A stretch of 46,079 nucleotides of DNA from positions 1 to 46,079 of the forward strand of contig CAMORJ010000003.1 in the NCBI GenBank assembly GCA_946623775.1. Reading direction: 5' to 3'. The notes under the pieces are model-generated. The model saw only the letters and a list, made by a program, of their open reading frames with translations, was not told where the DNA came from and did no database searches. Each line of letters opens with the position of its first letter. The first letter of the stretch is position 1. This document shows, one piece after another, positions 7,109 to 14,341 of this stretch. This DNA comes from an uncultured Bacillota bacterium (GTDB lineage: Bacteria > Bacillota_I > Bacilli_A > RFN20 > CAG-826). Both the position numbers and the translations under genes were made by a program.

Positions 7109-8074
7109 ATGCCTGCGATATTGACCCATTACACATTCGCCACGCTTGCGGAGCCGAAAGAGAACAACCCTCTTTATTTTCCGCTTACAAATTTAGGCGC
7201 GCAGGGCCCTGATACGTTCATGGCCTATGGCTCCGTCCCGTGGATTAAGCGGGATGAGAAAGCCAAGATCCAGGGCTTTGGGCATGCGATGCACAAAATC
7301 GATGTCGCAGAGACCTATCTCAAGATGGCCAAATATGCCCTTGAGCATGAAAACAGCGAACCCCTGTATGCGTTTTTGGACGGTTTGCTCATGCATTATT
7401 GCCTCGACCGCGTGATGCATGCATACATTTTCTACCGCTCAGGATTTGACGAGAATGGCCAATTGACCGGTTACTATTCGTGGTCCCATGGATTCTTTGA
7501 GGCGATTCTCGACAAGGTATATGCGAAAAGAAAAGGCACATACCAAAAGCTTTCTAAATGCATTATCTGCAATGACGAGCTTGTGAAAGAGGCGTCCAAG
7601 ATGTGGGCTGCTTGCTCGCCGACTCCTTTGGGAGAAGACGACTTCTACAACAGCTATAAGGATTTTGTCGCCGCAGAGAATCTATTGTGGAACCCCCGCG
7701 GAATCAAACTTCCTCTGTTCAGGCTTATTGGGAAATACAGCACACCGCATTCGCAGTGCCATCCAAAATCCATAGCTCCATTTGAGGCGATTGACGTTAC
7801 AAATGACAAGCATTCGGAATGGATGAACCCCGCGACGGGGGAAGTCCATAATGAGAACGTAGATGAGATGTTCGAAATCGCCCTTAACGACTTTGCAAAA
7901 GCGCATGCGTTGATCGTACGCTTCCGCAACGGCGAGGATATCGAGAAAGAATTCCATGCCTTTACGAATAATTGGAATCATGAAGGCATTCCGGTCGGCA
8001 TGAAGAATATCCACCAAAACCTTTGCTGGGAAGTGCTGAAGAAACCAAAATACCTACCTCCCAAAAAGAAATAG
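7109..8074 (+). CDS. Zinc-dependent phospholipase C-like protein
   Basis: A 321-residue protein of the Zn_dep_PLPC (PF00882) type. It starts MPAILTHYTFA, with family-typical His at residue 7, then GAQGPDTF near 30-37, and a series of His and Asp (GHAMHK, HYCLDRVMHAYIF near 102-114, SWSHGFFEA) likely to bind metal. No signal peptide is visible, so it is probably cytosolic rather than a secreted toxin, as for many family members of unknown role. No clear Shine-Dalgarno; translation may be coupled to the MFS gene that ends three bases earlier. Followed by a terminator. Confidence 0.75.
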   Translation: MPAILTHYTFATLAEPKENNPLYFPLTNLGAQGPDTFMAYGSVPWIKRDEKAKIQGFGHAMHKIDVAETYLKMAKYALEHENSEPLYAFLDGLLMHYCLDRVMHAYIFYRSGFDENGQLTGYYSWSHGFFEAILDKVYAKRKGTYQKLSKCIICNDELVKEASKMWAACSPTPLGEDDFYNSYKDFVAAENLLWNPRGIKLPLFRLIGKYSTPHSQCHPKSIAPFEAIDVTNDKHSEWMNPATGEVHNENVDEMFEIALNDFAKAHALIVRFRNGEDIEKEFHAFTNNWNHEGIPVGMKNIHQNLCWEVLKKPKYLPPKKK

Positions 8075-8083
8075 CACTGGAAT

Positions 8084-8111
8084 TACGGCATCTTGATAAA
8101 TGCCGTTTTTC
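8084..8111 (+). terminator. Terminator after the PLC-like gene
   Basis: ACGGCAT and ATGCCGT form a 7-bp stem with an 8-base loop followed by TTTTTC. Confidence 0.8.
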
Positions 8112-8147
8112 ATTGTAACAATCTTTGGCGCCTTTTCCGTCGCAATA

Positions 8148-8176
8148 TTGAAAATAGGTCGGTAAACCGATATAAT
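8148..8176 (+). promoter_or_regulatory. Promoter with built-in operator for the HTH/kinase pair
   Basis: TTGAAA (8148-8153), 17-base spacer, TATAAT (8171-8176). The spacer contains the inverted repeat TCGGT-AA-ACCGA (8159-8170), well placed for repression by the HTH product. The ATG follows the -10 by six bases, so the mRNA should be leaderless. Confidence 0.8.
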
Positions 8177-8182
8177 TTGATC

Positions 8183-8575
8183 ATGACTTTTTTAGATTTA
8201 ATTTCAAATAAAAAAACCACCGTGTATTCCCTTTCTCGAGATAGCGGGGTCCCGAAAACCACTTTGACCGATATCGCCACGGGCAAAGCCGACCTTATGG
8301 AATGCTCAGGGAAGACCCTGCTTGCGATATCTAAAAGTTTAAAAGTCACGATTGAGGACTTGCTTTCTTTGGAGAAGGAGGAGGCGAAAACGCTTTTGCC
8401 CCAGTTTTTGGCTGATTCTATAAATGAATATCGGAAAGCCATCCGCAAAGACAGCCTTTTGCTGGATTGCTATAGCGATCAGCTTAATAGCTCTATTAAC
8501 GTTGCCGAGGTTGAGCGCCTCATTTCCGAAGAGCAAGCAGACAGATTGCGTGCAAGGTATTTTAGGAGGTTTTGA
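8183..8575 (+). CDS. HTH (XRE/HipB-like) antitoxin or regulator
   Basis: A 130-residue protein. Residues 1-60 form an XRE-like helix-turn-helix: LDLISNKKTTVYSLSRDSG, then VPKTTLTDIATGKADLME, which is the turn and recognition helix. The C-terminal half is charged and helical. By analogy with HipB it would bind the operator at 8159-8170 and neutralise the kinase encoded next. The start at 8183 was chosen because a consensus promoter sits immediately upstream. Its stop precedes the kinase start by two bases. No database search was possible, so antitoxin is an inference from context. Confidence 0.72.
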   Translation: MTFLDLISNKKTTVYSLSRDSGVPKTTLTDIATGKADLMECSGKTLLAISKSLKVTIEDLLSLEKEEAKTLLPQFLADSINEYRKAIRKDSLLLDCYSDQLNSSINVAEVERLISEEQADRLRARYFRRF

Positions 8576-8577
8576 CA

Positions 8578-9447
8578 ATGGTTGATTTTACAAATCTGCC
8601 AACCCGCAAAAAAGCCTATGGTGGCGCAAACGGAAGCAAGTTATCCGTTGTCTACGACAATGAGTTATACATGCTCAAACTACCTATTCACGCTGTGAAG
8701 AACCCCAATATTTCCTATACGAACAGTTGCGTTTCCGAGTACCTTGGTTGCCATATCTTCAATATGCTTGGTGTAAATGCGCAAGAAACGGTGCTAGGCA
8801 CATTCGAGTATCATGGAAAAATTAGAACCGTCGTGGCGTGCAAAGATTTTACTTCGCCCGGTGTTGTAATAATGGATTTCGCCTCGGTGAAAAACCAAAT
8901 AATCGACTCCGCATCCAATGGATATGGAACTGAATTGAATGACATTTTGGATGCGATTGAAAGACAAAACGCTGTCGACGCAAAGGCGTTGAAAGAACAT
9001 TTTTGGAATATGTTTGTCATCGACGCATTCATTGGCAATTGGGACAGGCATAATGGAAACTGGGGATTCTTGTATAACCAAGAAAACGATCGCATGGAGA
9101 TTGCTCCTATTTTTGATTGCGGTTCCGCTTTGTTCCCTCAAATTGATGATGAAATAATTGAGAGAGTTTTAGCATCGAAGGCCGAGATGAATGCCCGTGT
9201 ATTCGACATGCCCACATCGGCGATTCTAATCGGGGGCAAAAGGGCAAACTACTATCAAGTCATCACATCAAACAAATATCAAGATTGCACCGAAGCGGTG
9301 AAAAGAATACTTCCGAGGATCAACTTAGAGGAAATCAACGGATTGATTGATTCAATTCAGCCACTGAGCAACCTGCAAAAGCGTTTTCTTAAAAAGATTC
9401 TCAAAATGAGAAAAGAACTGATATTGGAAAACGCGATTCTTAAATGA
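8578..9447 (+). CDS. HipA-like (CtkA-type) serine/threonine kinase, probable toxin
   Basis: A 289-residue protein matching only the kinase core of HipA. The catalytic loop NWDRHNGNWG is at 154-163 (Asp156, Asn161) and the metal-binding IFDCGSAL at 178-185 (Asp180). HipA is about 440 residues and has an extra N-terminal subdomain that is absent here, so it is closer in size to CtkA-type kinases. The start has AGGAGG eight bases upstream. The HTH gene directly upstream supports a toxin-antitoxin reading. The pair looks AT-richer, with more Lys/Asn/Ile codons, than its neighbours, which suggests acquisition by transfer. The target protein is unknown. Confidence 0.8.
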   Translation: MVDFTNLPTRKKAYGGANGSKLSVVYDNELYMLKLPIHAVKNPNISYTNSCVSEYLGCHIFNMLGVNAQETVLGTFEYHGKIRTVVACKDFTSPGVVIMDFASVKNQIIDSASNGYGTELNDILDAIERQNAVDAKALKEHFWNMFVIDAFIGNWDRHNGNWGFLYNQENDRMEIAPIFDCGSALFPQIDDEIIERVLASKAEMNARVFDMPTSAILIGGKRANYYQVITSNKYQDCTEAVKRILPRINLEEINGLIDSIQPLSNLQKRFLKKILKMRKELILENAILK

Positions 9448-9486
9448 AAATAAAGCAAACAATGCTGCTCTATCAACCTTTGATCA

Positions 9487-9515
9487 TTGACTAAGCCACT
9501 CAATAGTAATTTAAT
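9487..9515 (+). promoter_or_regulatory. Promoter of the riboswitch-transporter unit
   Basis: TTGACT (9487-9492), 17 bases, TTTAAT (9510-9515). The predicted start near 9522 falls just before the aptamer. Confidence 0.7.
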
Positions 9516-9526
9516 TTGTCCGTCGC

Positions 9527-9571
9527 GAAGATGTTCCTTGCCTAACCATCTTCCAAATAAAAAACAAGGAG
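9527..9571 (+). promoter_or_regulatory. preQ1-I-like riboswitch
   Basis: GAAGATG (9527-9533) pairs with CATCTTC (9547-9553). The loop begins TTC and contains CCTTG (9536-9540). After an A-rich tail, CAAGG (9565-9569) can pair with that loop, giving the compact H-type pseudoknot known for preQ1-I. The CAAGG overlaps the Shine-Dalgarno AAGGAG (9566-9571), so ligand binding should block translation. The downstream gene is a VUT-family transporter, a known preQ1/queuosine-precursor carrier. Match judged by eye against the family layout. Confidence 0.75.
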
Positions 9572-9577
9572 TCGTTT

Positions 9578-10342
9578 ATGAAATCAATCCTCTTAAGAGG
9601 GAAAGCCCTCTTTAAGGAAGCAGTTGTATTATTCCGCAGCTTGCCTCCCGCATTGCTGGCATTTTTTGCTCTTTCCGTCATCGGCATGAATTTGCTGGCG
9701 AACAAAAGCATCAACACAGGCCTTGATTGGCTGGCGCTTGATTGCGGCGTTATTTTGTCCTGGGCCAGCTTCTTGTGCATGGACATCATCGTTAAAAGAT
9801 ATGGCGTAAGGGCATCGATTTTCTCTTCGGTCTTCGCCCTTCTTGCAAACCTGTTCTTTGCTTTGATCTTCTTCCTTGGGACATTGATTCCAGGACAGTG
9901 GGGCGAATCCTTCGTGGAAGGAAGCGAAGCGGTCATCAATGGGGCTTTGGACCGCACCTTCGCAGGCAATTGGTATATCGTCATGGGCAGTTCAGTCGCG
10001 TTTATGGCTTCTGCGATCGCAAACGCTTTGCTGAATGCAGCCGTTGGAGTGGCGTTCAAAAAGAAGCCCGACAGCTTTATTGCATTTGCATGCAGGGCAT
10101 ATGTCTCGACCACGATTGCTCAGTTCATCGATAACATCTTGTTTGCCTTGATCGTGAGCCATGTCTTGTTTGGATGGAATATGGTCCAATGCGTTACTTG
10201 CGCCGCGACGGGAGCGCTTGCTGAGCTATTGATGGAAATCTTCTTCTCGCCGCTTGGATATCGCGTCTGCCGTCACCTCGAAAAGAACAAAATAGGGCAG
10301 GCGTATATCGATTATCGCAATGAATTGGAGGCCGCAAAATGA
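9578..10342 (+). CDS. VUT-family transporter, probable queuosine-precursor importer
   Basis: Integral membrane protein of 254 residues with about six helices. It shows the family traits of the YhhQ/VUT group: LLANKSIN early in the protein, the DIIVKRYG motif near residues 69-76, and a long polar helix AEAI-like region around NALLNAAVGVAFKKK. Such proteins bring preQ1 or preQ0-type precursors into cells that cannot make them, for queuosine in tRNA anticodons. The preQ1-like riboswitch overlapping its ribosome site supports this role strongly. The stop overlaps the next start as ATGA. Other ligands are possible but less likely. Confidence 0.85.
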   Translation: MKSILLRGKALFKEAVVLFRSLPPALLAFFALSVIGMNLLANKSINTGLDWLALDCGVILSWASFLCMDIIVKRYGVRASIFSSVFALLANLFFALIFFLGTLIPGQWGESFVEGSEAVINGALDRTFAGNWYIVMGSSVAFMASAIANALLNAAVGVAFKKKPDSFIAFACRAYVSTTIAQFIDNILFALIVSHVLFGWNMVQCVTCAATGALAELLMEIFFSPLGYRVCRHLEKNKIGQAYIDYRNELEAAK

Positions 10343-10983
10343 AAATAGTCGTTACTGGATCCAGTGGTGGAATCGGGGTAGAAGTCGTTAAGAAATTCCT
10401 TGCCGAAGGCCATGAGGTCATCGGTATCGATATCGCTCCATCCAAAATCGAAGATGCCCGTTATGCCCATCATGTAGCCGATATCCGAGGAGAACTTCCG
10501 GAGATTGATGATGTTGAAGGACTGGTGCTTTGCGCTGGAACGATCGAAGAAGCGGAAGCGATTGACGTCAATCTATGCGGAACCATCAAAACCGCTGAAA
10601 AGTATTCAACATCCTCGGCTTTGAAATCGGTTGTTATCATTGCCTCCGCCAGCGCGCGCAACGGCGCGGAATTCCCGCAATACGTCGCTTCCAAAGGCGG
10701 AATCGTTACCTATATGAAGAATCTGGCCGTCAGGCTTGCCCCCAGGGGCGTTACCGTCAACTCCATTTCACCGGGCGCTGTCATTACCCCGATGAACCGC
10801 CATATTCTGAACGATCCCGACAAATTCAGGCTTGTCAGCGAAGAGTCGCTTTTAAAGAAATGGGCGACCCCCGAAGAGATCGCCGATTGGATTTATTTCC
10901 TTGGCGTCGTGAATAAATCGATGACGGGTGAGGATTTGCTGATCGATAATGGCGAGATGCTGAAATCGAATTTCATCTGGTAA
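10339..10983 (+). CDS. SDR-family oxidoreductase
   Basis: A 214-residue short-chain dehydrogenase/reductase. The nucleotide-binding TGSSGGIG is at 6-13, a Ser in IIASASA near 103-105, and the catalytic pair Y115-x3-K119 (YVASK), followed by the usual NSISPGAV segment. The Asp near residue 31 (GIDIAP) suggests NAD(H) rather than NADP(H). It is co-transcribed with the VUT transporter through an ATGA overlap, yet no queuosine-pathway role is known to me for this family. It is slightly short for an SDR (about 250). The substrate is unknown. It ends overlapping the convergent patatin gene by 11 bases. Confidence 0.82.
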   Translation: MKIVVTGSSGGIGVEVVKKFLAEGHEVIGIDIAPSKIEDARYAHHVADIRGELPEIDDVEGLVLCAGTIEEAEAIDVNLCGTIKTAEKYSTSSALKSVVIIASASARNGAEFPQYVASKGGIVTYMKNLAVRLAPRGVTVNSISPGAVITPMNRHILNDPDKFRLVSEESLLKKWATPEEIADWIYFLGVVNKSMTGEDLLIDNGEMLKSNFIW

Positions 10984-11836
10984 TTCTATCTTCGATGAAC
11001 TTCTTTAGGTCCGCAAGCCTGTTTTGGGCGACTTTTCTTCCGGCTTCATAAACCCTCTTGAGCTCATTTTCGTCATGCTCGGTGTGCGAGATGCCAAGAG
11101 GCTCGGCAGGGGCGATGATGAATGCGTTCCCCAGCTCTTCTTGCTCGAAAACGAACTGGGTTTCCTCGTTGTACATAATATGGCGTCTTCGCAAAGCGGC
11201 CTGAATGTTTTTGTATTTGCGGACCCCTTTTAGATGGAGCATCAGGGAATTGAATTTCTTTTTGGCAAACCCTTTGGGCTGAGTCAGTATGACGACGTTG
11301 AAAGGGTAACCCATCTCCATGAATCTCTTTAAGGGGATGGAGTCGGAGATACCTCCATCAAGATAACGTTTCCCGTCGATTTCGACTGGCGTCGAAACGA
11401 TTGGCATGGATGCGCCGGCACGGAAATACTCCATCGTTTTCTCATTGATTACATCGATTTTCTGATACATGGGGTCGCCGGATTCGCAATCTGTCATGAC
11501 GACGTAGAACTCCATGGGGTTGGAGTAATATGTCTTTATATCAATGGGATCGAGAACCATCGGAATCTCGCGATAGCAGAAATCCTTCTCGTACATATCC
11601 CCGTATTTCCTGACGGAATAAAACGTCCCGTACCTTTTGTCATGGCAGTATTTCAGGTTGTAGCGGAGCGCCCTTCCTATTTGATGGCTTTTGTAATTGC
11701 ATCCGAATGTCGCGCCGGCCGAAACGCCGATCGCGCCATCGAATATAATTCCTTCTTCCATGAGGACATCTATGACGCCGCAGGTGAACATCCCGCGCAT
11801 CGCACCGCCCTCCATGACTAATCCGATTTTTGCCAT
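10973..11836 (-). CDS. Patatin-like phospholipase
   Basis: A 287-residue lipid hydrolase of the YjjU/YlbK-like patatin group. I see the oxyanion-hole Gly-rich segment EGGAMRG (9-15), nucleophile elbow GVSAG (37-41, Ser39), and the partner Asp in DGGISDS (Asp160). No signal peptide, so it is cytosolic or membrane-associated. The ribosome site is GGGGGAT before the start, and a -10 TACAAT lies at 11863-11858. A leftward terminator just upstream (11875-11899) separates it from a candidate small RNA. A 7-base perfect match between that RNA's C-rich loop and this ribosome site is described in the findings. Confidence 0.88.
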   Translation of the reverse strand: MAKIGLVMEGGAMRGMFTCGVIDVLMEEGIIFDGAIGVSAGATFGCNYKSHQIGRALRYNLKYCHDKRYGTFYSVRKYGDMYEKDFCYREIPMVLDPIDIKTYYSNPMEFYVVMTDCESGDPMYQKIDVINEKTMEYFRAGASMPIVSTPVEIDGKRYLDGGISDSIPLKRFMEMGYPFNVVILTQPKGFAKKKFNSLMLHLKGVRKYKNIQAALRRRHIMYNEETQFVFEQEELGNAFIIAPAEPLGISHTEHDENELKRVYEAGRKVAQNRLADLKKFIEDRITR

Positions 11837-11874
11837 AAATAAATCCCCCGGAGAGGAATTGTATCACATAAGAA

Positions 11875-11899
11875 CAAAAAACGACCTCTTGCGAGGCCG
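11875..11899 (-). terminator. Leftward terminator upstream of patatin
   Basis: On the minus strand CGGCCTC-GCAA-GAGGTCG (stem 7 with one G-U, GNRA loop) is followed by TTTTTTG. No protein gene ends here, so it implies a short minus-strand transcript from the right. Confidence 0.8.
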
Positions 11900-11912
11900 C
11901 TTCCTATAGCCA

Positions 11913-11953
11913 CATCATTCTCCTCTGAAAGGGGGGATGGCGGGAGAATGATG
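11913..11953. repeat. 11-bp perfect inverted repeat with 19-base loop
   Basis: CATCATTCTCC (11913-11923) and GGAGAATGATG (11943-11953). It forms the central hairpin of the candidate minus-strand RNA but could equally fold on the plus strand. Confidence 0.85.
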
Positions 11954-11963
11954 GAGGAAGATA

Positions 11964-12080
11964 ATGGAACGACTGCCTTTTGGGCAAAGGAATTTTAAAC
12001 GAAATATTGCTTCATGGAAGAGGGAATTTTGCAGTTTCCCCAAAACCCGTTTTCTGCGTGTGAAAAAACCGATTATTTAG
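11964..12080 (+). CDS. Possible 38-residue ORF upstream of the glycosyltransferase-like gene
   Basis: An ATG preceded by GGAGGA opens a 38-codon frame of strongly basic, aromatic character (many Arg, Lys and Phe) that stops with TAG at 12078, inside the structured element 12064-12120. It could be a leader peptide for the downstream gene or chance, since it lies opposite the candidate minus-strand RNA. No family is recognised. Confidence 0.25.
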   Translation: MERLPFGQRNFKRNIASWKREFCSFPKTRFLRVKKPII

Positions 12081-12120
12081 TTTTGAGTTTCCAAATAATG
12101 CCCACGGCTTGGCGGTTTTT
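12064..12120 (+). promoter_or_regulatory. Structured three-way element, terminator-like, upstream of 12180
   Basis: Outer stem AAAAACCG/CGGTTTTT (12064-12071, 12113-12120), inner stem ATTATTT/AAATAAT (12072-12078, 12093-12099) and a small GCC-CAC-GGC hairpin fit together as a three-way junction ending in a T run. It may be a terminator, or a regulatory leader for the gene at 12180. Apart from this, the candidate RNA and a -10-like TAGAAT at 12145, I see nothing else in 11837-12179. Confidence 0.45.
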
Positions 12121-12179
12121 CTATGCGTTGGCGTTTTATTTGATTAGAATTTATGCGAATTAAGATCAGGAGAAAAACC

Positions 12180-13625
12180 ATGGAAGACAGATCCTCAGTG
12201 ATTTTTGGGAACCCCATCGACAAGAAGACAATCGCGAAGGGAAACAAAAACAAGGCCAAATACATAAAAAAGTTCGGCGACGATAGTCGAACCGTCTATC
12301 ATCTTGCCCCTCAGGAGATTCCTTGCCTGTCCCATATGGGCGTAAAGAACCTTGTGCTGAGCGATAAGCCGATGGAATTCCCCAAGAACGCTCTCGTAGT
12401 CGGCAACATCCGCATGGGATTCGGTCATTACCGTATCTCGATGGCGATGGCCTCGGCCGCCAAGGCGCTAGGATATGAACCGTATTGGTTTGATTTGGCT
12501 TCTTTTGATGCGACGGGCTCGAAAATGATCCGCGCTCAAAACGATCTGTATTCCCTTGCCAGCCGCATCTCCCAGAAGTCAAAGCTGTTCAACCATTTTG
12601 TTTGGGAACCGCTGAATTCCGAAGGCTTCAAGAAAATCACATATAACTCCACTGACCAAAGGGCATCCGAGCTTCTGGTCCCCTTGTTCCGCGATTTCCC
12701 CAAAGATATCCCTTATATCGCCACGCACGCCTGGCCTAGCCAAGGCGCCGTGCATGCCGATCTCACCCATGTCGTCGAGGCAATCCCCGACAACTGGCCG
12801 ATGGCCCTCCATCTTTCTGAAGGCGCGATCCACGCAGTCCAAACCCCATTTGCATATTTAGGCTATAAGATGCTGAATGGCTTTGCCAAAGAGCCGTTGA
12901 AAGGCATCCCGGATGACCAAATCCATATGATTGGCCACTTCGTCGACCATGAGCTCGTCTCCAATATCGAGCATGACGTCGAAAAGCGTATCGCCCGCAT
13001 CAAAAACGGCGAGCCCATCCGCATCTTATTGAGCGTTGGCGGAGCTGGAGCGGGCGCGAAGCAATTCGCGCAGATGGTTGAGCATCTATTGCCCTATGTG
13101 CAAGAAAAGAAAGCGGCCTTGTTCTTCAATTTCGGCGATCATCAAACCATGTATGACTTCCTTTGCGAAAAAGTGAAGGGGTTCAAGGAAGCCGCCGTTT
13201 GCTATTTTGACAAATACGATGAATTCTCCGATTTCGTGGAGAGAATGGAAAACGAAGTGGTGGAAGGAATCCATTGCGTCTATAACAAAGACATCTTCGA
13301 AGCGGTCTACAGCACCAATTTGCTGATGAGGAAGTGCGAGATTCTTATCACCAAGCCAAGCGAACTCGCCTTCTACCCCGTCGTGAAGGTCATGATGCGC
13401 CATATCGGCGGCCATGAAGTCTATGGCGCCCTCCACGCTCAGGAATATGGCGATTCGACGTTCGAATGCGATACGCCGGCGAAAATGAACACCATGCTCG
13501 ATACGCTGCTATCCGACAAAGGATTGCTCATCCACCTCAATCAAAGAATCGTCGAACTGAAGGCCGCCCATGTCTATGACGGCGCATACCAAGCGGTGAA
13601 ATTGGCGGTTGAAGGCAAGTTATAA
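12180..13625 (+). CDS. GT-B glycosyltransferase-like protein of unknown function
   Basis: A 481-residue soluble protein. After a basic N-terminus, VVGNIRMGFGHYRISMAMA (about residues 66-84) resembles the G-x-G-H entry loop of MurG/MGDG-synthase-type GT28 enzymes. LLSVGGAGAGAKQ near 285-297 resembles the nucleotide-sugar GGxG loop, and ILITKPSELAFYPVVK near 390-405 resembles their donor-site segment (ITKPGG). So a lipid- or sugar-directed GT-B fold is likely, but I recognise no named family, and the usual EX7E or GGS signatures are not intact. The start at 12180 is set by AGGAG; an in-frame ATG 27 bases earlier lacks one. Confidence 0.6.
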   Translation: MEDRSSVIFGNPIDKKTIAKGNKNKAKYIKKFGDDSRTVYHLAPQEIPCLSHMGVKNLVLSDKPMEFPKNALVVGNIRMGFGHYRISMAMASAAKALGYEPYWFDLASFDATGSKMIRAQNDLYSLASRISQKSKLFNHFVWEPLNSEGFKKITYNSTDQRASELLVPLFRDFPKDIPYIATHAWPSQGAVHADLTHVVEAIPDNWPMALHLSEGAIHAVQTPFAYLGYKMLNGFAKEPLKGIPDDQIHMIGHFVDHELVSNIEHDVEKRIARIKNGEPIRILLSVGGAGAGAKQFAQMVEHLLPYVQEKKAALFFNFGDHQTMYDFLCEKVKGFKEAAVCYFDKYDEFSDFVERMENEVVEGIHCVYNKDIFEAVYSTNLLMRKCEILITKPSELAFYPVVKVMMRHIGGHEVYGALHAQEYGDSTFECDTPAKMNTMLDTLLSDKGLLIHLNQRIVELKAAHVYDGAYQAVKLAVEGKL

Positions 13626-13707
13626 ATTCAAATATTTGCCAACCCAATATTGATATCGATTGACGAAAGATTTAGACTTTTGAAAATTGTTTCATAGGAG
13701 GGGGGTT

Positions 13708-14289
13708 GTGGCCAAAAAAGCAAAAAAAGGCGATGCACGCACCATTCGCAGCAAAAAGGAATTGTCGCTTTCCTTAGAACTTTTGTTGCAAGAAAAGGAT
13801 TTCGTTGATATTTCCATCAAAGAAATCGCTGAGCGTGCGATGGTGAGCAAAAACACCTTCTACAATAATTTTGATACGAAAGAAGAGCTTTTGGATCAGC
13901 TTTTCTTGCGTTACCTAGACAACATCAAAGTCGCGGAAATATTCGATGAAGGCCGGACAACGATGGAAAGGGTCAACATCTTCAACTCTTTGTGCACGCG
14001 CTTCCTTTCTGAGCATTATGCCAAGTTCCATAGCATGGTGCTTCACGACGAAAGCAGATCGATTTATTGGGCTTTGGCGAACAAATTGCAGATCATCATC
14101 CGCGACGAGCTCCGAATCTACGGAAAAGGACTTACGGACGCAGAACACAACGAAATGGAAAGCACCTTCTTCGCAGGAGGCTGCGCGCATCTCGTATATC
14201 GCGAATTTGCAAAAGACCCAAGCCAATGCTCTGAAGAAGGGCTTCGCGAATTGCTGAACACCCTTTGGGAAAGGCTGCTGGCCAAATAA
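13708..14289 (+). CDS. TetR/AcrR-family transcriptional regulator
   Basis: A 193-residue regulator from the GTG at 13708, which follows AGGAGGGGGG. The N-terminal 55 residues hold the TetR helix-turn-helix: ISIKEIAERAMVSKNTFYNNFDTKEELLDQLF, with the usual T-F-Y-N/Y-F recognition helix. The remaining helical domain would bind an unknown ligand and dimerise. It lies alone after the glycosyltransferase-like gene and before a shared terminator. Basic N-terminal tail (AKKAKKGDARTIRSKK) may add DNA contacts. The target genes cannot be told from the window. Confidence 0.85.
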   Translation: MAKKAKKGDARTIRSKKELSLSLELLLQEKDFVDISIKEIAERAMVSKNTFYNNFDTKEELLDQLFLRYLDNIKVAEIFDEGRTTMERVNIFNSLCTRFLSEHYAKFHSMVLHDESRSIYWALANKLQIIIRDELRIYGKGLTDAEHNEMESTFFAGGCAHLVYREFAKDPSQCSEEGLRELLNTLWERLLAK

Positions 14290-14292
14290 TAG

Positions 14293-14341
14293 AAAAGCGT
14301 CTCCACCATCCGTTTGAGATCCGATGTGCTGAGACGCTTTT
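14293..14341. terminator. Bidirectional terminator
   Basis: AAAAGCGTCTC and GAGACGCTTTT form an 11-bp stem around a 27-base loop with a smaller CATC/GATG pairing. It serves the TetR gene on the plus strand and the unknown gene on the minus strand. Confidence 0.85.

Larger units (their letters stand above)
11875..11985 (-). ncRNA. Candidate small RNA with a C-rich loop
   Basis: This is the minus-strand stretch from a -10-like TAAAAT (11997-11992) to the terminator. It would give an RNA of about 110 nt with three hairpins: a short 5' one (TGCC-CAAAA-GGCA), a perfect 11-bp stem CATCATTCTCC/GGAGAATGATG whose 19-base loop contains ATCCCCCC, and the terminator. C-rich loops are the seed of known Firmicutes small RNAs such as RsaE/RoxS that pair with Shine-Dalgarno sequences. 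The -35 is poor (CTTCCA). I cannot match it to a named family. Confidence 0.45.

Noticed and set aside
11875..12160. 6S RNA or SRP RNA
   Set aside because: Too short, no long bulged rod as in 6S RNA and no GGTGCTGTTT or GNAR-type SRP apical loop signatures.
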